Source: Pleurotus ostreatus/Saccharomyces cerevisiae fusant (taxonomy: Eukaryota; Opisthokonta). Taken from it: DNA of 64,000 nt. The stretch is from assembly GCA_024196135.1 (NCBI GenBank), contig JAMQCK010000062.1, positions 1 to 64,000 of the forward strand, written 5' to 3'. This document shows positions 55,754 to 64,000 of this stretch, piece by piece (positions within the stretch are counted from its first letter, which is position 1; each line of letters begins with the position of its first letter). The notes beneath the pieces are model-generated. The model did not search any database. It saw only the letters and a list, made by a program, of their open reading frames with translations, and was not told where the DNA came from. A program made the translations under genes and the position numbers.

Positions 55754-56500
55754 GGTGATGGTGGTTTTGGGTGTGAAGAGGAGAGAATTTACTTGTGAGG
55801 GTGTGTCGATTGAGAGAGGCTGAATGTTCTGAGGAAAAGTGAAGATGAGGGGGTTTATATGTACATTCCTTACCATCCCATTGTTCCCGCAGCGTTCTAT
55901 ACCACTGCGAGATCACCAGCTGTAGCATACCTATCACCAGCATAACAGATCTCGAGCAACGTCGGCCACCATGCCCGAGACCAAGGTGTCTGCCGCGACG
56001 CGCGTTCAGACGGCGCCTGCAACGTCGAGTGGCTCGTGGGCGTTTCTCGTGAAGCGTATTGCTCATAGCGCAGCCCACAATCCCTTTCGGAGGACTTCCA
56101 AGAGCGAGTCAGGGGGGTCCCACAGCGACCCGAACGTGGATGCGCCCTTTACGATGGCTTTGGGCCTACTCGGGGAAAGTCTAGAGGGAACTTGTCAGTG
56201 ATCTTTGGCAACATCGTAGTCTCGAGAGCGCGCCGGGGACATACGCGTCGCGTCGGCGACATCCCGAGTCGGGAGGAGTAGGTGAAATGGAGGGCTTCAA
56301 CGACGGCAGGTCGGTAGTTGACGGTAAAACGAACGCTCAGTTTGGCCGCTAGGCGCCCAAGGTCGGGTCTGGTGGGTACAGCAGTCGGCTTGGGATCGCT
56401 GAGGCGCGTTCTTCGAACTTTTACACGACTTGTCCGCCGCTGCTTAGACTTTCATGCACGATCTCTGCGAGCGGAGTAGGGAGGATGTCCCAAGGTGCAT
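55754..56500. other. 5' flank of D2 with a divergent short ORF
   Basis: The left half resembles the D1 flank at 50827-51130. The plus-strand ORF 55971-56201 is listed separately. No other gene is seen up to the COQ3 stop at 56501. Confidence 0.45.
55971..56201 (+). CDS. Possible short gene divergent from D2
   Basis: An ATG-initiated frame of 76 codons starts MPETKVSAATRVQ and contains WAFLVKRIAHSAAHNPFRR. The duplicate at 51048 begins MPESK and keeps DNA similarity for about 120 bp, but its frame closes after 30 codons. This shows the region was carried in the duplication. Whether either is expressed is unknown; it may be the 5' exon of a lost gene. Confidence 0.3.
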   Translation: MPETKVSAATRVQTAPATSSGSWAFLVKRIAHSAAHNPFRRTSKSESGGSHSDPNVDAPFTMALGLLGESLEGTCQ

Positions 56501-57512
56501 TCACTTGCTCTCTACAGTGGGCTTGCGTACCCAGAATACGTAGTTGCAGTTGTCCGCGCCCCAAGCGTCGCGCGGGGCGAGGGACCAGCGACCACTTAAG
56601 GGGTTGTATATCATCCCGCGCACCTCCGCTTGCATGCGCATTGGTAGCTGACTGCCGATCCAGCCCCTCTGTTAGGTTGCTTTAGCATCTCGTCCTGGAC
56701 ATGACATCACGAACAACGCACCTCCTTGAAGTGGTCCATCAGCTCGCCCGGGTTGATGTACTTCGAGTACGTATGTGTTCCTGGCGAGACCCTCCCGAGC
56801 ACGTTCTCCGCCATGAAAATGGTGAGGAAGTATGCGAGGGGTGTGCGCGCCATTGTGGAGAGGAAGAGGTGCCCGTTCGGCTTGAGCAGACGGCTGCAGG
56901 TGTCGAGGAAGGCGGCGGGGTGGTCGACATGCTCGAGGACTTCCATGGAACAGACGACGTCGAATTGTTTGCCTTCTTCGACAAGGGTCTCTGCGGCGCT
57001 ATGTCGGTACTCGAGGTTGCGGGCGAGGGAAGGATCGGAGGAGGCGTGGAGGGAAGCAATCTGGATATTGGATTGGGATGCGTCTATAGCGAGGGTGTTG
57101 GCACCTAGGCGCGCAAGACTCTAAGGGGAAAGTTGAGCGAAGGAACACGCCGAGAAGGCCTGATTCGCACCTCAGACAACAGTCCGCCACCACATCCTAC
57201 GTCCAGGACATTCAAATCGCGCAGGACATCGGTTGGTGATACTGCATTCTTTCCTGGAGAACGGAAATCGTCCGGCCTCTCATCAAGCGCGACTTCATGC
57301 AGCTTGTCGCGTATGAACTGCACGCGCAGGGGGTTCATCCGGTGCAGGAAGCCGAACTCGCCCGTCTCGTCCCACCATTGCGAAGAGAGCTTGGAGAAGA
57401 ATGCAATCTCTTCAGGATTCACTGACCCTCCGGTCGCTGCCGCACTGGTCTGCAAGCATCGCGCGAGCCGTGGACGCGCGACGGTGAGCGCGCGCGCGAA
57501 GGGAATAAACAT
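56501..57512 (-). CDS. COQ3: Ubiquinone biosynthesis O-methyltransferase (COQ3/UbiG type)
   Basis: Three exons, 57171-57512, 56722-57120 and 56501-56668, code for 302 aa. The enzyme carries out the two SAM-dependent O-methylations of ubiquinone synthesis in the mitochondrial matrix. SAM motif I is LNVLDVGCGGGLLSE, cut right after by intron 57121-57170. Post-I and motif II regions include FDVVCSMEVLEHVDHP and LLKPNGHLFLSTMAR. The C-terminus ends with YNPLSGRW and NYVFWVRKP. The chosen start, MFIPFARALTVARPRLARC, reads as a mitochondrial presequence. An upstream in-frame ATG at 57614 would add 34 residues and leave only 45 bp to the divergent ERG4-B start. Its shared promoter with ERG4-B is therefore about 147 bp at most. 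Confidence 0.9.
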
Positions 57513-57659
57513 GATCTGTTTGTCCGCATACGCGCCCATGTGCTCAATCAAGCCTGCCGGCACCCGGGCCGAGCAAAATCCGCATCGTGCGATTCGGTTC
57601 AAAGTCCGGCTCATTGTTGCAAGCGCGCCCTCCTCTCTTCACTGCGTACGACGACGACC

Positions 57660-59507
57660 ATGTCCGACCTCAGGCAGCGGACGAACGGCAAGGTTAACGG
57701 GAACGGCACGACGAACGGCAATGGGCAGCCCAAGGTCGTCGTGACCGAAGAGGGCAAGAAGCTCGACCAGCGGCTCGACAAGCACGAGAGGTACGATCGT
57801 TCATGTTGGGCGCGTCGGGGACTGACGAGCGCGTAGCTATGAGTTTGGCGGCCCTTGGGGTGTGCTGGCAATTATGACGGGCTTCCCGGTGCTCATGTAC
57901 TACCTCTGGATATGCCTCTGGTTCTACGACGGCCGGCTTGTCTACCCAAAATCGACGGACGACATTGTCCCCTTCCTCCAGCGCATGTGGTACCATGTCA
58001 GCGTTGTAAGTACAAATGTTATCTTGCTCATAAAACACTGCTAAGCTTCGTAGGACGCATTCCCCAACGCCTACGCCTGGAAGGTCTACTCTGGCAACAT
58101 CTTCTTCCAGCTCTTCCTCGCCTGGGTCATGCCCGGCTTTAAGCAGGAAGGCCTCCCCGTCCCCTCCCTCGGCTACAAGACCCTCATCTACAACTGCAAC
58201 GCTCTCTGGTCTCTCTACGCGACCATGGCTACCGCCGCCGCCCTCCACCTCTCCGGTATCTTCCGCCTCACCGAGATCATCGACAACTACGGCCCTCTCA
58301 TGACGGTCGCGATGATCTGGGGCTTCGCAGTGTCGTTCGGGATGTACTTCGTGGCGGTGGCGACGGGAACGCAGATGCGCATGTCGGGCAACTTCATCTA
58401 CGATGTGTTCATGGGCGCGTCGTTGAACCCGCGTATTGGGCCTATCGACTTGAAGATGTGGGCGGAGGTTCGCATTCCGTGGGTCATCGTGTTCTTCCTG
58501 GCGGTGTCGGGCGCTTGCAAGCAGTACGAGGTTTATGGCTACGTGACGCCGGTCAGTCCATATCTCCTTCGTGCTTGTACGTCTCCTTGCTCACCGGCTT
58601 GAACAGAACATGGCCTTCATGTGTCTCGCTACCTGGTTCTACATCAACGCCTGGTGGGCTCAACACTAACGTTTGTGCTATGTATCCTGATCCCTTGTTC
58701 AGCGCCAAGGGTGAGGAGTGCATTCCGCAGACCTGGGATATGTATCACGAGAAGTGGGGCTTCATGGTCATCTTCTGGAACCTTGCTGGCGTCCCCTTCG
58801 TACGTGCCGCTTCCTTGCTATCCTCGCAGCCTTCTTACCCTTTACGCAGTCCTACGTCTACTCCGTGGTCTACATGGCTTCGCACGACCCGTCGAAGTAC
58901 CGCTTCTCAACGCCGACGTATGTGCTGCTGTACGGCACGCTCATCACCGCGTACTACATGTGAGTTAGCACGCAGAATTGCACGCGGAGTGGATCTGACG
59001 ATGGCGCAGCTGGGACACCGCGATGGCGCAGAAGAGCCACTTCAAGATGCAGCAGCAGGGCATCACCGAGTTCCGCAAGGCCTTCCCGCAACTGCCCGGC
59101 AACACGGTCAAGAACCCGACATACATCCAGACGAAGCATGGGTGAGTTCAAGGGGCACTCTCCCCATTTCCCTCGGCTAAACGACATTTTCTCCTCAGCA
59201 ACAAGCTGCTCACTTCTGGCTGGTGGGCGTACAGCCGCAAGCCGAACTACGTCGCGGACTGGATCATGAGCTTCACCTGGGGCGCGTGCATCGGCACTGC
59301 GTCTATCATCCCCTACTTCTACTCCGTCTTCTTCATCACGGTGCTCATTCACCGCTGTGGGCGTGACTTCGAGCGGTGAGTGGCTGCTTTGTCTTGTTGA
59401 ACTTTACTGAGAAATATCCTTTACTCAGGTGCTCGATCAAGTACGGCGAAGACTGGCAGCGCTACTGCAAGGTCGTGCCGTACAAGTTCATCCCTTACGT
59501 CTATTAG
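57660..59507 (+). CDS. ERG4: C-24(28) sterol reductase (ERG4), copy B
   Basis: Nine exons, 57660-57790, 57837-58005, 58054-58551, 58607-58653, 58703-58799, 58850-58959, 59010-59141, 59199-59375 and 59429-59507, code for 479 aa. It is the same family as copy A at 35256, with [46 protein letters not shown] and [20 protein letters not shown]. Exons 2-6, 8 and 9 have the same length as in copy A. The N-terminus adds a Gly/Asn-rich stretch ([11 protein letters not shown]). Both copies keep all motifs, so both may be active; division of labour is unknown. It is head to head with COQ3. Confidence 0.92.
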
Positions 59508-60098
59508 ATGTGGGTGGGCGATTGACGAGGGTCGCCTTGTAAGGGGCAACCTAGTACGATACTCACGTTCATGACGCGAGATAAAATGCTACTTAAAGTA
59601 CATACTACTCATCTTGGAGTATACCATAATGAATGTACCGCGTATCTTGAAAGCTCCAGCGCGTACCTCTGAGCCATGAGAGCCCGCCGAACCCGCATAA
59701 TTGCCTCCTCATTCGAGGCACTTGTGCGGCGATGTGCGCGCCGGAAGTTCGTGACACGTGCGTGACATTGTTCGTCGCCACCGGAAGCACAAGGTGTTGT
59801 CCTCCTCCCCAACGACCTTCAGGCTGTCATTTGCCTTACACTTAGGCGCAGGCCGCTACAGGATTATCGTGCAGGAGCACCAGACTTTTTGGCCCACACT
59901 CGTTGTCTTGCCTCCCCCTTTGCTTTCTCACTCATCGCCCTTATTCACTGACTAATTCATCTGCGCATAATTCCCCCGGCTGTCGGAGATCTCGATTCTT
60001 CGCTCGTCTTCATCCGGCCACCACCACTAACCAGCACCGCCTGACCCGACGCTATAGCCCCCACTTCGCCACTGACACCCTTGTCATCCGCACCTGCC
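59508..60098. other. Intergenic region upstream of the Cu-ATPase gene
   Basis: It contains the 3' flank of ERG4-B and a C/T-rich promoter of the Cu-ATPase gene (59890-60090). No further gene is supported. Confidence 0.5.
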
Positions 60099-63000
60099 AT
60101 GGCAAGCTTCATACGCGATGTGCTGGCGAAGACGCCGCTCAGTGCGTCGTTTGCCCGCGCGCAGATCGAGCTGCCGTCGGGGTCGAACGAGCCGCTCATG
60201 AACAACGCGGACAAGGAGCTCGCGCTGGGCGACACGACGGAGAAGAGCGAATTCAGGATAGAGGGGATGACATGCAGTGCATGTGTTGAGGTGCGGGCGG
60301 AGGGTCGAGGACGTGAATCAGGGTGCTGACAAGGTTACAGTCCATCGAGGGCATGTTACGACAACAGGACGGTATACGTTCGGTCAAGGTTGCACTGCTG
60401 GCAGAGCGCGGCGTCGTTGAATACGACCCCGCTGTGTGGAATCCAGAGAAGATCGCTGAGGTGCGTAGCCTACTCGTACTCCCCACATTCACCCGGCTGA
60501 CCCTCGCGCAGGAAATATCAGACATCGGTTTCGACGCTACCCACATCCCCCCAAGCAGCGCAGACAAGATCATCCTGCGAATATACGGCATGACCTGCTC
60601 CTCATGCACCAGCTCCATCGAGAAGGGGCTCACCGCGATGCCGGGCGTCCGCTCGGTCGCTGTCTCTCTCGCCACGGAAACATGTAACATAGATTTCGAC
60701 CCCGGCCTCGTCAAGCCTCGCGAACTCGTCGACGCCATCGAGGACATGGGCTTCGACGCAGTCCTCTCCGACGAGAACGACGCGACACAGCTCAAGTCCC
60801 TCACCCGTGCGAAGGAAATCCTCGAATGGCGCGGTCGGTTCCTCGCCGCGCTCTCCTTCGCCATCCCTGTATTCCTCCTTTCTATGGTGCTCCCGAAGTT
60901 CCCCTTCTTCAAGCACTTCTTGGGTCACCGGATGTGTACAGGGCTCTACCTCGGTGATCTGCTCGTCCTCGCGCTCACCACCCCCGCGCAATTCTGGGTC
61001 GGCTCCCGCTTTTACCGCAATGCCTGGAAAGCGCTCAAGCACGGCTCCGCGACGATGGACGTGCTCGTCGTGATTGGCACGTCTGCAGCGTACTTTTACT
61101 CGGTCGGCGCGATGTTCTTCGCGATCTTCAATGAGAATCCGGAGTTTCGCCCTATGGTCTTCTTCGATACAACGACCATGCTCATGACCTTCGTCTCGTT
61201 TGGCCGGTACCTGGAGAACAAGGCCAAAGGGAAGACGAGCGCAGCCCTGACTGACCTTATGGCCCTGGCGCCTTCAATGGCCACTATCTACACGGATGCG
61301 CCCGCGTGTACGCAGGAGAAGCGTATTGCCACGGAGCTCGTACAAGTTGGAGACACGGTCAAGCTTGTTCCCGGCGACAAGATCCCTGCGGATGGCACTG
61401 TGCTTCGTGGCACGTCTACCGTAGACGAGAGCGCGCTCACGGGAGAGGCGATGCCCGTCACGAAACACCCGGGGGACAGCGTCATTGGTGGCACCGTCAA
61501 CGGACTCGGCACCTTCGACATGATCGTGACGCGCGCTGGCAAGGACACTGCACTCAAGCAGATTGTCCGCCTCGTCGAGGAGGCGCAGACGAACAAGGCG
61601 CCTATCCAGGCCTTCGCTGACCGCGTCGCTGGCTACTTCGTACCCGCTGTCATCTCCCTCGCCCTCCTCACCTTCATTCTGTGGCTCGTCGCGTCGCATG
61701 TCGTTCCCGAGGACCATCTGCCGATGATGTTCCACCGTCACGGTGCAAGCAAGTTCGCTACGTGCTTGCAGATGTGCATCTCGGTCGTCGTCGTTGCCTG
61801 CCCGTGCGCGCTTGGTCTCAGCACGCCGACTGCTATCATGGTCGGCACCGGAATGGGCGCGAAGAACGGCATCCTGATCAAAGGCGGACGCGCGCTCGAG
61901 GCCAGTCGCAGCATCAAGCGTGTCGTGCTGGACAAGACGGGGACCGTCACCGCTGGCAAACTCAGCGTCGCTGGTCTCTGCTGGGTGCCCGCGGCTGCTT
62001 CAACGGAGGAGCCGTTCGGTGACGCGAGCCTGGACGGCATGTGTGCAGATGGAGTAACCCCTCGTCGGACCGCATTGGCGATGGTCAGCGCGACGGAGGC
62101 CAAGTCTGAGCACCCGCTTGCGCGCGCTATCGCTGGACACGGCCGCGAGCTGCTCCAGGGTGTCTCTATCCCCAGCACCGAGGTCCTCAGCTTCGAGAGC
62201 GTCACCGGCGCCGGTGTGCGCGCGACCATCGCATGCTCAGACGCCAAGGCCACTCTCGTCGTCGGTAACGTGCAGCTCCTTAATCAAGATGGCGCCTACC
62301 TTCCCGCCTCACTCTCCGCCTTCAATGATCGCGAGTCTGAGCTTGGGCGCACGGTCATCTATGTTGCGCTGAAGAGGTCGACTGTCAGCAGCGCAGTGCC
62401 TATCCTCGGGGTCTCGCTCGCGGACGCGCCGAAGCCGTCAAGCAAGCATGCCATCAAGGCGCTCAGGGATATGGGCATTGAGGTGGACATGATGACGGGC
62501 GATTCGCGGGCCACGGCATTGGCAGTGGCGAAGCAGGTTGGCATCCGGCCGGAGGGCGTTATGGCGGAAATGAGCCCACAAGGCAAGGCGACGAAGGTCA
62601 CCGAGCTGATGGAGCAGCAGAAGGGTGGCGTGGCCATGGCAAGTGCTCACTGTATACCGATTGTCGGGCTTAGCTAACAAGTCTGTGCAGGTCGGCGATG
62701 GAATCAACGACTCGCCCGCCCTCGTGGCTGCCACCGTGGGCATCGCCTTGTCATCTGGTACCTCTGTCGCCGTCGAGGCGGCGGACATCGTACTCGTGCG
62801 AAGCGACCTCCTCGACGTTGTCGCAGCACTCTACCTCTCTCGCAAGATCTACTCCGTCATCAAGCGCAATCTCGTATGGGCATGCGTGTACAACATCGTT
62901 GGCATCCCCTTCGCCATGGGTGTCTTCCTTCCTCTCGGCCTTTATATGCACCCCATGCTCGCAGGCGCTGCTATGGCGTTTTCGAGCGTCAGTGTCGTGA

Positions 63001-63239
63001 CGAGCTCCCTAACCCTCAAGTGGTGGAGACGACCTAAGGCGAGCATCATGCCTGGCGACCAGTTGCCAGCGTCAGAGCAAGCCGGATGGTTCACGGTTGT
63101 GCTGGAGAGCGCAAGAGGCGTCCTCTCGGATATCTGGGATGGAGTTCGCGGTCTCGTCAGGGGACGACCAGCAGAGGAGCTTGGGTATAGCCAGCTGCCT
63201 GTGGAGATGGCGTCGACGACGAACGTGAATAGGGTATGA
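60099..63239 (+). CDS. CCC2: Copper-transporting P1B-type ATPase
   Basis: Four exons, 60099-60290, 60341-60460, 60512-62638 and 62691-63239, code for 995 aa. It pumps Cu(I) into the trans-Golgi to load enzymes such as laccase and multicopper oxidases; it is the orthologue type of yeast CCC2 and human ATP7A/B. Two N-terminal HMA domains carry GMTCSAC and GMTCSSC. Membrane motif CPC is in VACPCALGLS, the phosphorylation site is DKTGT, the N-domain His-Pro is SEHPLARAI, and the hinge is GDGIND. The last intron (62639-62690) has a GC donor, ATG/GCAAGT, needed to join VAM to VGDGIND. The C-terminus is short, without a dileucine-type signal that I can see. Confidence 0.95.
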
Positions 63240-63663
63240 TAGATGTTTTCGGACGTTGTCGATGCTTGTATCCCTAGCGTGTGCGTATTTATTGATCTTT
63301 AAGGACCTCCTATTTTCCCTGGACTCATCTCACTCATTCTACTGCATAGGTACGTTTGCTATAGACTTTTGGACATCTCTTGTGTTTATCGGTGTGGCTA
63401 GTTCGGTGACCCCCGAGCACTGGGCCTTGTCACGAGCGTGTAGTCAGCGCGTCTGACTGTCTGACAAAAGCCGACCATTCGGGCTCGCCTCTTCCGTCAT
63501 CCGTTTACCGGAAATAAGCGCCTAACTAATGGCCTTGGCTGAGTACTTCCCGGCGTCATCAGTCAGGCTATTGAAGTCTATGATACTGTCATGCAAAACT
63601 CGGTAGTACTATAAGGACCCGTGGAAGCTGCGAAACTGCACTTGCAAGCCTTTCGACACCACC
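63240..63663. other. Intergenic region
   Basis: It holds the 3' flank of the Cu-ATPase gene and the promoter of the last gene, with CTATAAGG near 63610. No gene is seen. Confidence 0.5.
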
Positions 63664-64000
63664 ATGATCACCGAACGCACGATAACCACCCAGTGTGGCA
63701 CGAAATTCAGGGCCATTGACAATGGCGCGCCCGCGAAGGCAGACTACCTGACGCTGCTCTTCTTGCATGGATGGGGCATGCCTTCTGCCGCAGGTGCGTG
63801 CCATGTCACGCTATCGAGGGACTTTGTACTGAGGAGACGACAGGCATTGCCCACCGTATCGCTGAAGCTGCTCATGAGAAAGGCGTGCGCTTCGTCGGTA
63901 TAAATCGTCGGGGGTACGCCGGCTCGACACCCTATTCCCAGGAGGAGGAGCGCGTCTTCGCCGAGGGTTCAGCAGACGAGAAAAACATCCTCTATCGTCA
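63664..64000 (+). CDS. Alpha/beta hydrolase, 3' end outside the window
   Basis: Exon 1 is 63664-63793. Exon 2 starts at 63844 and runs off the right edge. The N-terminal beta-strands and oxyanion-hole motif FLHGWG, followed by VRFVGINRRGYAGSTPYS, are typical of alpha/beta-hydrolase-fold proteins. The nucleophile elbow and the rest of the triad lie beyond the window, so the substrate class cannot be given. The first intron (63794-63843) is supported by the restored frame GIAHRIAEAAHEKG. Confidence 0.75.

Noticed and set aside
1..64000. CRISPR arrays, bacterial operons, ribosome binding sites, riboswitches or transposon terminal repeats
   Set aside because: The window is eukaryotic and no spaced repeat array, terminal inverted repeat pair or transposase or reverse transcriptase coding sequence was seen.

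Overview
The window is nuclear DNA of a filamentous basidiomycete, most likely an agaricomycete of the polypore type. Genes are broken by many phase-consistent introns of about 45-60 nt with GTRNGT donors and YAG acceptors. The gene set is fungal (two ERG4 sterol reductases, sterol O-acyltransferase, DOPA-dioxygenase-type genes, RED, DNA primase). There are no operons, and two TATA-driven U2 snRNA genes are present. The order-level placement is inference. Exon models below were built by hand and checked for phase; none has transcript support.

Left arm (1-9.2 kb): four minus-strand genes (A-D) for small proteins with a disordered N-terminus and two C-terminal C2H2 fingers. Two relatives (E, F) lie on the plus strand at 43.6-47.0 kb, so six members flank a block of housekeeping genes. 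In all six, finger 1 is cut by a phase-1 intron at the same codon, just before its first zinc-binding His. The DNA around five of them carries 16 of the 19 copies of the octamer TTGTCTGC (either strand) that I found by eye in the window. This family with its candidate shared operator is the most unusual element here.

Core (10-30.8 kb): ELMO-domain protein, 2OG-Fe(II) oxygenase, methylenetetrahydrofolate reductase, a small secreted Cys-rich protein, primase small subunit, an unknown basic protein, a tandem pair of DOPA 4,5-dioxygenase-like genes, EMC5 and a ZW10/Dsl1-type tether. At 30.8-42.5 kb come two U2 snRNA genes, an F-box protein, ERG4 copy A, RED and sterol O-acyltransferase.

Right arm (47-64 kb): three paralogues of an unrecognised acidic-tailed protein (U1-U3) alternate with two DJ-1/PfpI-type proteins (D1, D2) on the minus strand. 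This is a local duplication array in which U1 looks frameshifted and D2 has an extra intron. COQ3 follows, head to head with ERG4 copy B, then a Cu-transporting P1B ATPase with a GC-AG intron and the 5' end of an alpha/beta hydrolase cut by the window edge. Sterol metabolism is well represented (two ERG4 copies plus the acyltransferase), but nothing shows co-regulation.
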